Positions 28,151-37,094 of a DNA stretch of 54,083 nucleotides are shown here, piece by piece. Position 1 is the stretch's first letter. The number at the start of each line of letters is the position of its first letter. A program made the position numbers and the translations under genes. Below the pieces are notes generated by a model, which saw nothing but the letters and a program-made list of their open reading frames with translations, did no database searches and was not told where the DNA came from. The stretch comes from JAZDKP01 sp043802925 (GTDB taxonomy: Bacteria; Fibrobacterota; OXYB2-FULL-49-7; JAEUSG01): the NCBI GenBank assembly GCA_043802925.1, contig JAZDKP010000139.1, positions 1-54,083 of the forward strand, given 5' to 3'.

Positions 28151-29193
28151 TCCTGCTTGGTGATGTAGGAGAGGCCGTTGAAGTCGATGCGGAGGGTGTT
28201 GTTTTTGGCCGAAGCCGGGCGGCCGGGCGGGAGTTCGCGGCCGTTCAGTTTGAACGTGACCCGGTCCGGGGCGGAAAGCCGGAAATAGATGGCGGAATCG
28301 CTGGCAAAGACTTTGGCCTCGCCCGCCTTGAAAAGGTTGTTCCAGGTTTTTTTATTTCGGTAGGTGAAGACCCATATGCTATCGCGGACGCAGGCGAGTT
28401 CGACTTTGAGCGCGCCCTGGGTTTCCGGCCTGAACCGGTCGTTTTGGCCGCGGTTGTCGGATGCCGGCGTATCGGTTTCTGCAGCCGTGGCCGGCGCGCG
28501 CACGATTTCCGGGGCCGCAACGGTGTCCGGGCTGTTCTTTATTGCCGGGGCGGGAGGCGCGGCCGGGGGTGTCGCTTCGATTGAAGGCGTTGGAACGGCC
28601 GTGGAATCCTGGACCCTCTGAAAATTTCCGGAAAGATCCTGCTCGGTATCTGCGGCGTGTTCCGCGGCCTTTTCGTCCCCGGAGTTTTTGCCGCCCTGGG
28701 TGAGCATGATCAGCAGAAAGACTCCGAGGAGCGCACCAAGGACAATCAGCAGCGTCCGGGTGCTGTTCTCCGGAGGATGGGGCGGTTCCGCAGGCGTGAG
28801 CGGAGCATTGGAGACAGGGGCGTCGGCCGGCACGGATTCGGGTTCGGCGGCCTGTCCGGATTCACTGAGATAGCGGGCATAGATTGCGTCCGGAACGAGG
28901 CCCAGGTATTTGGCCACGTTTTTGAGGAATATTTTCCGGTAAGTCTCGCCGGGGATTTTACCGAACTCGTTCTTTTCAATGGCCTGCAGGTATTCGAGCG
29001 TGAGTTTGGTGTCCTGTGCCATTTTGTGGATGTCGATGCGCCCGCCGATGCGGATTTTACGGAGGTGTTCGCCGAGCGTTTCCGCTTCGAGGATACGGGC
29101 CACGGCCGCTGCGTTCAACGGCGCAACGCTGTCGTTTGGCCGTGATGGGGCGTGGGCCGGGTCGGTTGTTTCGGAAGACTTGTTTGGGTCCAT
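28123..29193 (-). CDS. rodZ: RodZ-like cytoskeleton anchor protein
   Basis: A 356-residue protein. A RodZ-type helix-turn-helix lies at about 38-105 (LGEHLRKIRIGGRIDIHKMAQDTKLTLEYLQAIE...FGKIPGETYRKIFLKNVAKYLGL). A membrane helix follows at about 146-166 (TLLIVLGALLGVFLLIML), then an Ala/Pro-rich linker and a C-terminal beta domain (about 260-356) like the DUF4115 domain of RodZ. RodZ links MreB filaments to the wall elongation machine. Neighbours maf and envelope genes fit. The gene is intact. Confidence 0.88.
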   Translation of the reverse strand: MDPNKSSETTDPAHAPSRPNDSVAPLNAAAVARILEAETLGEHLRKIRIGGRIDIHKMAQDTKLTLEYLQAIEKNEFGKIPGETYRKIFLKNVAKYLGLVPDAIYARYLSESGQAAEPESVPADAPVSNAPLTPAEPPHPPENSTRTLLIVLGALLGVFLLIMLTQGGKNSGDEKAAEHAADTEQDLSGNFQRVQDSTAVPTPSIEATPPAAPPAPAIKNSPDTVAAPEIVRAPATAAETDTPASDNRGQNDRFRPETQGALKVELACVRDSIWVFTYRNKKTWNNLFKAGEAKVFASDSAIYFRLSAPDRVTFKLNGRELPPGRPASAKNNTLRIDFNGLSYITKQEWNALLKRR

Positions 29194-29199
29194 GCGCGG

Positions 29200-29778
29200 C
29201 TATCGAAAATAAGGTTTCAGGACGTCCATCAGCGGGCGTATCGGAAGCCCGACCACGTTAAAGAAGCAACCGTTGATGCGGGCAATGAAGGCGCCCCCCA
29301 TTCCCTGGATGCCGTATGCGCCGGCCTTGTCAAACGGTTCGCCGGACTTAATATAATTATTTATCTCTTTTTCTTCCAGTTTCCTGAAGGTGACGCGCGT
29401 GGTCTCGCAGCGGACAAGCATCCTGTCTTCCGGCCTGACCAGTGCGGCCATTCCCGTATAGACGGTATGGGTCGCGTTGCTTAAGGCGCGCAGCATGCGC
29501 CGGGCCTCGGCCGCGTCCTTCGGCTTTTCGAGCAGGCAACCGTTCAGAAAGACCAGTGTGTCAAAGGCCAGGATGACGCCCCGGCCCGTGCGACGGGCCG
29601 CGTCCTCGGCCTTGAGGCGGGCGAGCGCTTTGACGCGGGCGGCGGGGGCGTGGAAGGGGCCGTTGCTTTCGTCCGCGTGCTGGGCCACAAGGCGGTAGGG
29701 GATGCCGAAACGGGTGAGCAGGTCGCGCCGCCGGGGCGAACCGGACGCGAGGTAGAGGGGTCGGGAGAGACGGTACAT
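29200..29778 (-). CDS. maf: Maf-like nucleoside triphosphate pyrophosphatase
   Basis: A 192-residue protein with the Maf signature LASGSPRRRDLL near the N terminus, AFDTLVFLNG in the middle and the EPFDKAGAYGIQG motif near the C terminus. Maf enzymes hydrolyse non-canonical or house-cleaning dNTP/NTP (dTTP, UTP or m7GTP by subfamily). The subfamily is not settled here. The start codon overlaps the stop of the PorV-like gene by one base. Confidence 0.93.
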   Translation of the reverse strand: MYRLSRPLYLASGSPRRRDLLTRFGIPYRLVAQHADESNGPFHAPAARVKALARLKAEDAARRTGRGVILAFDTLVFLNGCLLEKPKDAAEARRMLRALSNATHTVYTGMAALVRPEDRMLVRCETTRVTFRKLEEKEINNYIKSGEPFDKAGAYGIQGMGGAFIARINGCFFNVVGLPIRPLMDVLKPYFR

Positions 29779-30890
29779 TAAAACTTGATGTCCGCGCCCA
29801 GCTGGATGAGGTGGTACTTGAGCGGCAGGGTGCCGGAATAGAGACCGAGTTCCTCGACATAATAGAGGTAGTCGAAATTGAAGATGAAAAAGTGCAGCCC
29901 TGCGCCGGCGGTGATGTAGCCCTGGTGGATGCCGCCGCGAACGTCACCATGGGCAATCCGCAGTTCGGCGCCCAAGTTAAGTTTGGTGATGAAGTTTCCC
30001 TGGCGGAACATGTCCGCGACATCGAGCGAGAGCGTGGCGTCGTCGATACCCTTGATTTCCATGAGCTTTAACAGCTTGTAGGAGGCGCCCAGATTGAGGC
30101 GGGGCGACAGCACGTTACTGCCAACATAGGCAAAGGCATCCTGCATGGACAAGGCCATGCGCCACTCGCCAAAATGGTAGAGCGCGCCGAGGTCGATGCC
30201 GGGACCGTACTGGTGGTCGAGGTAGGGGTCGAGCACGGAAAGTTTTTCGTGGGTGTTGCCCTTGAATTTGTCGATGAACTCGAGCGACTGGGTGTAGCCC
30301 AGCACGATATCGTCGACCACATACCGGTCAATCCATTTGACGCTGGCGCCGACGGAGAACATCCGGTAAAAACGCTTGGCCGCGGACGCGGTGAAAATCT
30401 GGTCCATCTGGGTGCCGATGACGACCTTGGGCACCAGGACGCCGGACTCGAGCATGACCCGCGTGGGGATGTTCCAGTAGTAGCTGGCGCCGTAGGTGAG
30501 GCCGAGCGTACGGGCCATGAAGGCCACATTGGGGATGAGTCCGACCGTGGACCAGTTGCCGTCGAGTTTATAGAGGTCGTCGTAGAAACGGGCGTCGAGG
30601 TTTTTGATACCTTCGGTGCTGGTGAGCTTTTTACCCTGGTTGACTGCAAAGGAGGCAAGATCCATGAGGCCCGAGCTGCCGTAAAAGGCGAGGTTGACGG
30701 AAAGTTGCATGTGCTCCATGAAAAGGTCGAGGCAGGCCGGATTGTAGAGCATGGCCGACGCATCGTCGAGGTTGGCGGACGCGGCATTGCCAGCGCCCAT
30801 GGCGCGGACACCCGTGAACGTGCCGCGGGAGGCCGCGAAGGGGCTTGAAACAAGGCCCAACAGTAATAACGCCAGAATAATTGTTTTCAT
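29778..30890 (-). CDS. PorV/FadL-like outer-membrane beta-barrel protein
   Basis: A 370-residue protein with a signal peptide (MKTIILALLLLGLVSSPFA). The mature N terminus reads GVRAMGAGNAASANLDDASAMLYNPACLDL, the UPF0164/PorV/TraF-like variant of GARAxGxGxA...DDAxAxxxNPAGL. The rest is amphipathic beta strands ending in an aromatic-rich terminal strand (IQLGADIKF), as in outer-membrane barrels. PorV shuttles type IX secretion cargo; the presence of a sorting-domain protein in the window fits, but the specific role is inference. The start overlaps the upstream lipoprotein stop by ATGA. Confidence 0.75.
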   Translation of the reverse strand: MKTIILALLLLGLVSSPFAASRGTFTGVRAMGAGNAASANLDDASAMLYNPACLDLFMEHMQLSVNLAFYGSSGLMDLASFAVNQGKKLTSTEGIKNLDARFYDDLYKLDGNWSTVGLIPNVAFMARTLGLTYGASYYWNIPTRVMLESGVLVPKVVIGTQMDQIFTASAAKRFYRMFSVGASVKWIDRYVVDDIVLGYTQSLEFIDKFKGNTHEKLSVLDPYLDHQYGPGIDLGALYHFGEWRMALSMQDAFAYVGSNVLSPRLNLGASYKLLKLMEIKGIDDATLSLDVADMFRQGNFITKLNLGAELRIAHGDVRGGIHQGYITAGAGLHFFIFNFDYLYYVEELGLYSGTLPLKYHLIQLGADIKF

Positions 30891-32680
30891 TTTACACCCA
30901 GGATGTATTCAGGATGGTGGCTGAGCGTATCTTTGATGCTGATGATGTAGTCGGTGCGGGCGGCATCCCAGATGGGGCTGCGGTGGACGAGGTGGACATC
31001 CCCGTCTTCGTCGATTCGGCCATCCCCGTCGTTGTCGATGCCGTCAACATACTCCTCATCCACGCCCCAGTCACCCGCAATCCATTCGCCGTAAGGTTGG
31101 CCGCTGTTGAGCCGGGCTGAAATGACAACGAAACTGTCGATAACGTATTGGCGTGTTATCGCCACTCCGGTAGGACCGGTGATGCGGCAGTCATGGTTGA
31201 AATCGACCCATGCCATTTTGGCGGTATTACAAAGTTGTCCGAATGTGGGGCTGAGGGGGCGGGTGTCGATGGCCTTTTTTCCGGACTGGCGGGTTCCGTA
31301 ATAGGCATCGGAATCAGGGCGCGAAACATCCGTGTAAATTTTAATGAAATCACCGTCGTTGTCCAGCGAGTCGCTGGCCACGCGGGAATCTTCATCCTTG
31401 ATGCCATCCCCGTCGCTGTTGTGATCGTCGAGTTGTTCTTCGTCCACGCCCCAGTCACCGGCCACAAATTCGCCGCCATTGCCTTTTTTGAACAGGTAGA
31501 ACTTATCTTCGCCGACCTTTTCGACATAGAAATAATTGCTGTCGTAGCGGTGGGCCACGGTGTCGATCCAGGGAGCGGGCAGGCCGGAGGTTGGCTGGAT
31601 CAAAACGGAATCGCGGCGTAGCCAACCGAAAAGGTCGGTCAGGTTATAGGAGATGCCGGAAGAAGGGTCGGTCCAGTCAATGCAGTCGTTGCCGTTGGTA
31701 TCGATCCAGATGGTGCGCTGGACGAGGCTGTCGTGGTTGGTGTCGTACCCGTCGTTGTCATTGTCCTTGTGGTCGTTATATTTGTAGTAGTTGGCCTTTA
31801 AAATGATGGTCTCCATCTGTTTTTTGGAGTCCGTCATCATACCTTTGTCGACCCCGGTGGCTGAGGATGCCTGGATTTCGGCGTCGAGGTTGGAGATGGC
31901 TGAAAGTGAAATAGCTGCGGAGGCAACGAGACCTTCAATCATGCCGTTGATGTCGTCGGGTCCCGAGTAGAGCGACCGGATGGAGTTGACGTCAATGTTG
32001 ATGTCGTTGATGTTAGTGAGTCCTTTGCCCATGACCTTGTAAAGTTTGCGTTCGGTATTGTATGGAGTATAGGTGGGGTCGAGGATGCCGTCCTTGTTCA
32101 TGTCGAGGCTGATCATGGCGGTGCGCAGGGAGGAGAGCATGGTGAAATCGAGCCGGATGTTCTTTTCTTTGAACGTACCGTTGGGGGCGCGTCCGTCAAA
32201 AATGCGGCTCAAGTCATCGTAGGCCTTGAAACAGGGCTGGATAAGCGTGACCAGCTTATCGTACAGGGTATCGATGGCGTAAACGGAGAAAAGGGAATTT
32301 GTGCCGGTTTCGTTGCGGTAGGTGACCGTGCGGATGACGGTTGTCGTGTCAAGCGTGGAGTCGGGGAAGAAAGGGAGTTTCTTGGTGTCTTCATTCTGCA
32401 GTTCTTTTACGAGCTCGTCCAACAGCACGCCGGAGCTTCGGAGCTCAGCCTTGGCTTTGAAGTACCAGGCATCGGCAAGGAGGGGTTCTTTTATTGTGGC
32501 CTTGGTATAATATTCGAGGGCCTTGTTGTAGTTTTTCTGCTGCATTTGCTCGTTTCCAAGCATAATAAGACCATCCGCAGTCAATTCCTTCATCGAATCA
32601 GGGCTGCTGAAGATGTTAAGGCCGCAGTTTGACAGGAAAATAAGCGAGAAAAGAACCGGCAGGACCAGTATTTTTTTCAT
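30887..32680 (-). CDS. Lipoprotein with TPR-like N terminus and calcium-binding TSP3-like repeats
   Basis: A 597-residue protein. The start at 32680 gives a lipoprotein signal peptide (MKKILVLPVLFSLIFLSNC). Residues ~35-75 form a TPR-like unit (LIMLGNEQMQQKNYNKALEYYTKA). Several Asp-rich loops follow, such as DMNKDGILDP, DNDNDGYDTNHDS, NSDGDGIKDEDS and DNDGDGRIDEDGD, which match thrombospondin-type-3 or EF-hand-like calcium loops. WGVDEE occurs twice in front of such loops. It is coupled by ATGA to the PorV-like barrel. A surface or periplasmic role is likely. The function is not known. Confidence 0.8.
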   Translation of the reverse strand: MKKILVLPVLFSLIFLSNCGLNIFSSPDSMKELTADGLIMLGNEQMQQKNYNKALEYYTKATIKEPLLADAWYFKAKAELRSSGVLLDELVKELQNEDTKKLPFFPDSTLDTTTVIRTVTYRNETGTNSLFSVYAIDTLYDKLVTLIQPCFKAYDDLSRIFDGRAPNGTFKEKNIRLDFTMLSSLRTAMISLDMNKDGILDPTYTPYNTERKLYKVMGKGLTNINDINIDVNSIRSLYSGPDDINGMIEGLVASAAISLSAISNLDAEIQASSATGVDKGMMTDSKKQMETIILKANYYKYNDHKDNDNDGYDTNHDSLVQRTIWIDTNGNDCIDWTDPSSGISYNLTDLFGWLRRDSVLIQPTSGLPAPWIDTVAHRYDSNYFYVEKVGEDKFYLFKKGNGGEFVAGDWGVDEEQLDDHNSDGDGIKDEDSRVASDSLDNDGDFIKIYTDVSRPDSDAYYGTRQSGKKAIDTRPLSPTFGQLCNTAKMAWVDFNHDCRITGPTGVAITRQYVIDSFVVISARLNSGQPYGEWIAGDWGVDEEYVDGIDNDGDGRIDEDGDVHLVHRSPIWDAARTDYIISIKDTLSHHPEYILGVK

Positions 32681-32816
32681 GTATATAATATATATCATTT
32701 CATGTTAAAAGTGAAAAAAATAAACGTCCTGAAAAGAACAGCGGTTTTCATTTGGGTTCATGGTTTGGTTATGCTTATCTTTTTGATCGCCGAAAACGAA
32801 CTCGCCTGAGGGAAAT

Positions 32817-33437
32817 ATGACAACCGCTGATGCGTCCTGCTGGGGGGATCTGTTCCAGCAGCTTTTTAATGCAAATCCATTGATAACCTTCGTTGTTGAT
32901 GATGATGTACGGATTGTGGAACATAATAGCGCTGCTGCAACTCTTTTCGCAGGCGAGAAAAGAACTGTTATTAAGAAGCGCGGAGGAGACGCTCTGGATT
33001 GCCTCCATTCACGCGAGACCTCCGGGGGATGCGGAAGGGCTCCATTCTGTAAAGACTGTATCATTCGAAATGCGGTGAAAGAAGCTTTTTTGGGAAATCA
33101 TGTGTTCCGCAGCAAGCACCGGATGGAGCTTTTGCGGAATGAAAATATCCAGGAAATCTATGCCCTGGTAACCGTTTCGCCGTTCGTGTTTGGAGGAAAC
33201 CGATTGGCGTTGCTGATCCTTGAAGATATTGGTGAGATCGTCGAGCTTAAACGCCTCCTTCCTGTCTGTTGCGTATGCAAAAGGATACGGAATGATCAGG
33301 AATACTGGGTGCGCATGGAGTCTTATTTTCACCAGCACCTGGATATTGATTTTACCCATAGCTATTGTCCGTCATGCTCTAAAAAGGCAATGGATGAAAT
33401 TGACATGACGTTGAGCAAATTGCCATCAAGATCGTAA
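32817..33437 (+). CDS. Stand-alone PAS protein with two cysteine clusters
   Basis: A 206-residue protein preceded by GAGGG. The PAS-like domain (about 10-145) begins FNANPLITFVVDDDVRIVEHNSAAATLF and carries an inserted four-Cys group, C62, C72, C78 and C81 (GCGRAPFCKDC), known from some redox-linked PAS sensors. The C-terminal ~55 residues hold CxxC (C151/C154) and CxxC (C184/C187) around the familiar CKRIRNDQEYW...YCPSC pattern that often follows PAS or receiver domains. There is no kinase, cyclase or DNA-binding output. Its base composition is more AT-rich than most neighbours. It lies alone on the plus strand between two minus-strand operons. Confidence 0.8.
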   Translation: MTTADASCWGDLFQQLFNANPLITFVVDDDVRIVEHNSAAATLFAGEKRTVIKKRGGDALDCLHSRETSGGCGRAPFCKDCIIRNAVKEAFLGNHVFRSKHRMELLRNENIQEIYALVTVSPFVFGGNRLALLILEDIGEIVELKRLLPVCCVCKRIRNDQEYWVRMESYFHQHLDIDFTHSYCPSCSKKAMDEIDMTLSKLPSRS

Positions 33438-33462
33438 AATTCATTTCTCCGTGCTGACGACA

Positions 33463-35964
33463 TCACTGCCCGAATAAACCCTGGCCTGGGAAGGACATTC
33501 CCCCGCCGTAAAAGCTTCCGTACTGGCCGCCCCGTTTTTCAAATTTCACGTCCGGGATTTCCTTGATGGCCACGCGAAAATAATAGCCCGGGTTGTAGCC
33601 GCTGATGATCCAGTCAAAAGTGGCGTCCCAGCAATGGAAGTCGCGCACCAGGTTCATGCCCTGCTCGACCAGCTCATTTTGCTGGAAGTCGTACCGGCTG
33701 TGGTAGGATAGCCGCCAGTTGTCGGAAAAGAGAAAGGTCAGGTTGTCGTTGAGCGAGAAGGAGGAGCTCGATTCGAACACCCGGAACCGAGCGTTGTAGA
33801 GCGATGAATAATTGTACCGGAAGTCAAAGTTGAGGCTCCACGGGTTCATGGGCGAGGGCTGCGGCGCCTCGTTTAAGGGGCGGGCCGCCCATTCGCCGTT
33901 GGAAAACTTGCCTGCAAGCGAGGCGCCGGTCGCGGCGGAAAGGTTGTACCGGAGCAGTTTTGGAAAGCGCGCGGAAAAGGGGCCGGCTTGCAACGGGAGA
34001 AAACGGTCGGTCGTGAGGTCATAAAGCGTGTGCGTACCGTCATAGGAGAGGCTCAGGTTGCCGAGGTTCGTGCCTGCATGGGTGGCAATGTCGCCCCAGC
34101 GGCCCACCGCGCGGCCCTCCGGGTTTCTGGCCATAAAGTTGTATCCGGTCCGTACGCTTAGGTTCGTGAGTGTCACGGTCTGTTCCGTGGATCGGCTGTC
34201 GCCCGAGTCCGCGGCGAGTTTGACTTGAAAGGTGTTGTCTGCGCCAAGAGTGACATTCTGCTGTTCGTCCTGTTTGCCGTTGCTGGTGGTACCCGCAGTG
34301 ATATAGGTTTCGCTGGACTTGAGTTCTGGACTGAAATTATAGCCAATGGAAGGACTCAGGATATGGCGGAAACCGGCCAACCGACCCAGATGAAATATTG
34401 AAACGCCATAGAGCTGGGTGTTAAGGTTGACGCCCATGTTGTAGTATTCCCGGTGGTTGAAGCCAGGGAGGGTGTCATACGCATACAGGGTGTCATACGA
34501 TATTTGGCCGTAAAGCGTATCCGCGTCAATCCGCAATAACGGTCCCTGCGTCCGCTCTTTAAAATAGAAATCGCTGGCCATGCCGAAACTGGGGAAAATA
34601 TTAATGGGGCCGATTTTTGGAGCGGGTGAAAGCCCGAACGACAGGTTGTGATGCATGTCCGCCCCGCTTGAATACTGGAGGTGGCGGGTCGTGTCGATCC
34701 GTGTGTCCAGCTGGCTCTTTCTATCCTCGAGTCTTGAGGCGCGCGTGTTGATGCCATTCAGTCCGTAACCCCAGGTCATCCGTTCGTACCAGGACAGGCT
34801 TTCCGGGGGAACCGACACACCCAGTTCGCGTTCACGGGTGTAAAAAGACCGGTTCGCCGAAGAAAAACTGAACGAGGGCAGGTTCAGCGTCTTTTCACGG
34901 GTATCAAGATTTTCACGGTAATCAAAATTCATGTTGGTGTTAAGGCCGAGGTCCCTCCAGTTCTTGGAAATGCCCATGTTGGAGCGCAGCTCCCTTTTCA
35001 GGAAGTCGGTCCGGTTGAGCGAGCTCTGGCGGTAGTAATTGCCGTTGCCCACGAGGGCGCCTGCGCCGCTGACGCGGAAAGAGCCGTCGGGCAGAAGCTC
35101 CTGGCTGTGGTTGTAGTTGAGTTCCCAATTACGGCTGCTCGATTCGTCGGAGCGGCTCAGGTCCATCCGGCCGCCGACGTGGCCGTTCAACCAATAACGG
35201 CGGCTGTAGTTGAAGTCGCCATTTAAATAGATGCTCTGGAAAAAGAAGCCGTCGCCGTTCTGAAAATCGAGTTTGGTCTCAAGGTCCATATAGTCGCTGA
35301 GCGCAAAGTAGTAACCCACGTTGTGCACGTAAAAGGCCGGGCTGCCGTTGTCCGTGAACTGGCCGATGCGCGGCATAAGGAGCCCGGACTGGCGGCCGTG
35401 CTTGATGGGGAAGATGAAAAAAGGCAGGATGGCCACTGGCACGTCGCCTATGTTCATGACCACGGGTTTGGCGATGATCTTGTCGCGCGGGACCACTTTC
35501 ATCTTTTCCCCGAAAAAGAAATAGTGGGGCGCGCTGTCGATATCACAGGTTGAAAAGTCGCCATTTCGCACCAGAAAACTTTCGTCCGCCATGCGGGCGA
35601 TGGCCTCACCGTTGTAAATGTCGCCCTGCGCGTGCGCGGAGCCGTAGTCGATGCGCCCCTTTTTTTCGTTCAGGAGATAGACCATGTGTTCGCCGGCCAT
35701 GACATTGCCATTGTCGTTCAGGACCGGCTTGCCCATGGCCGTGAGGCTGCGGCGGCCGGTGTAGAACAGGATGGTGTCCGCGGTCAGAGTCATCCCGGCC
35801 TGTTCCAGCCGGGCCTTTCCGGTCAGCGTAAGCAGGCTCTCGGCGCGGCTGTAGTGGATGGTTTCAGCGCCGTAGCTCACCGAGTCGCGTGTGACCGCAA
35901 CCGTTGCGGTGTCCGCGGCATTCAGGACAGAGGCCAGCAGAAACAGGAGAAGGAAGCGTTTCAC
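33463..35964 (-). CDS. lptD: LPS assembly outer-membrane protein LptD
   Basis: An 833-residue protein. The GTG at 35964 is chosen because it overlaps the bshA stop as GTGA and begins a signal peptide (VKRFLLLFLLASVLNAADT). The N-terminal OstA/LptA-like jellyroll covers about 30-180 (KARLEQAGMTLTADTILFYTGRRSLTAMGKPVL). The FSTCDIDSAPHYFF motif and GRQSGLLMPRIG mark LptD, followed by a long beta-barrel. Only two cysteines are evident. LptD inserts lipopolysaccharide in the outer membrane, so the organism is diderm and probably makes LPS. It is last in the operon. Confidence 0.92.
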   Translation of the reverse strand: MKRFLLLFLLASVLNAADTATVAVTRDSVSYGAETIHYSRAESLLTLTGKARLEQAGMTLTADTILFYTGRRSLTAMGKPVLNDNGNVMAGEHMVYLLNEKKGRIDYGSAHAQGDIYNGEAIARMADESFLVRNGDFSTCDIDSAPHYFFFGEKMKVVPRDKIIAKPVVMNIGDVPVAILPFFIFPIKHGRQSGLLMPRIGQFTDNGSPAFYVHNVGYYFALSDYMDLETKLDFQNGDGFFFQSIYLNGDFNYSRRYWLNGHVGGRMDLSRSDESSSRNWELNYNHSQELLPDGSFRVSGAGALVGNGNYYRQSSLNRTDFLKRELRSNMGISKNWRDLGLNTNMNFDYRENLDTREKTLNLPSFSFSSANRSFYTRERELGVSVPPESLSWYERMTWGYGLNGINTRASRLEDRKSQLDTRIDTTRHLQYSSGADMHHNLSFGLSPAPKIGPINIFPSFGMASDFYFKERTQGPLLRIDADTLYGQISYDTLYAYDTLPGFNHREYYNMGVNLNTQLYGVSIFHLGRLAGFRHILSPSIGYNFSPELKSSETYITAGTTSNGKQDEQQNVTLGADNTFQVKLAADSGDSRSTEQTVTLTNLSVRTGYNFMARNPEGRAVGRWGDIATHAGTNLGNLSLSYDGTHTLYDLTTDRFLPLQAGPFSARFPKLLRYNLSAATGASLAGKFSNGEWAARPLNEAPQPSPMNPWSLNFDFRYNYSSLYNARFRVFESSSSFSLNDNLTFLFSDNWRLSYHSRYDFQQNELVEQGMNLVRDFHCWDATFDWIISGYNPGYYFRVAIKEIPDVKFEKRGGQYGSFYGGGMSFPGQGLFGQ

Positions 35965-37088
35965 CGGCCCAGGACCTCCCGGTAACAAGAAACGTAGCGG
36001 GGCACCACGCGGTCCGCTTCAAAATTTTCGAGGGCCCATTCCGCCGCATGCCGTGAAAATTGCGTATGCCGCCGGTGATCGGAGAGCAGCGAAAGCGCGT
36101 CCGAAATCATTTTTTTTGTGTCACCCGGTGCGGACAAAAGCCCGTTTTGGCCGTCCGCCACCACTTCGGACAGGCCCGAACCGCGGGTGGCTATCACGGG
36201 CACGCCGCATGCAAGCGCCTCGAGCGGGCTCACGCCAAAGCTTTCGTGGTCCGACGGGTGCAGCATAAGGTCCGCATGGCGCAAAATGGGGGCCACGTTG
36301 TAACGGAGGCCGAGGAACTCGGTCCGGTCGAGAAGCCGGAAACGCGTCAGCATCTCCCGCGCAGTGCACATTTCCGGGCCGTCGCCAACAAGAATGAGGC
36401 GTGCGGACATGGCATCGGCAATGCCTTTGAAGACCGTGATGACATCCGGGATGCGTTTGACCTTCCTGAAATTGGAGATGTGGATGATTGCCTTTTCGCA
36501 GCGGGACTTTTTTTTGAAACAGGGACAGGGACGGAGCTTGGGGTTGAACTCGTGGCGCGAAAAAAAGTTCGGGATGACGCGGAGGTTGCCCCGGATACCG
36601 AAGACCTCGGCGGTTTTGCGCTTGAGGTATTCCGAGACCGCGGTGATGCCGTCGCTTTTGCGGATGGAATACCGGGTGAGGTCCTTCAGCGACGCGAGGG
36701 CGCCTATCAGGGTCACGTCGGTGCCATGCAGCGTGGTCACGATGCGCGGCCGGCGGCGGCCCAGGACCTGGCAGGCGGTGTGCGCGGCCAGGGCGTGCGG
36801 GATGGCATAGTGGACGTGGAGGATGTCAAGACGCTCGCTTTTTGCAATCTCCGCCATTTTGGAAGCCAGCAGGAGAATGTAGGGTGAGTGGTCTTCGAAA
36901 AGAGGGTAGTTGACCTGTTCCACTTCGTGAAAAAAGATGCGTGGGTGCGAATGGTAGCGGAGCTTGTAGGGAAGGGAGGAGGAGATGAAGTGGACGGTAT
37001 GGCCGGCATCGGCCAGGGCGCGGCCCAGCTGGGTGGCCACGGCGCCGCTTCCGCCGAACGTGGGATAGCAGGTGATTCCGATTTTCAT
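35961..37088 (-). CDS. bshA: N-acetyl-alpha-D-glucosaminyl L-malate synthase BshA
   Basis: A 375-residue GT-B glycosyltransferase of family 4. The N terminus MKIGITCYPTFGGSGAVATQLG is the BshA hallmark; LDILHVHYAIPHA, TTLHGTDVTL and the C-terminal ESFGVSPLEALACGVPVIAT (E-x7-E sugar-nucleotide motif) follow. It joins GlcNAc from UDP-GlcNAc to L-malate, the first step of bacillithiol synthesis. bshB1 and bshC upstream confirm the pathway. The stop overlaps the lptD start. Confidence 0.95.
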   Translation of the reverse strand: MKIGITCYPTFGGSGAVATQLGRALADAGHTVHFISSSLPYKLRYHSHPRIFFHEVEQVNYPLFEDHSPYILLLASKMAEIAKSERLDILHVHYAIPHALAAHTACQVLGRRRPRIVTTLHGTDVTLIGALASLKDLTRYSIRKSDGITAVSEYLKRKTAEVFGIRGNLRVIPNFFSRHEFNPKLRPCPCFKKKSRCEKAIIHISNFRKVKRIPDVITVFKGIADAMSARLILVGDGPEMCTAREMLTRFRLLDRTEFLGLRYNVAPILRHADLMLHPSDHESFGVSPLEALACGVPVIATRGSGLSEVVADGQNGLLSAPGDTKKMISDALSLLSDHRRHTQFSRHAAEWALENFEADRVVPRYVSCYREVLGR

Positions 37089-37094
37089 TGAAGG

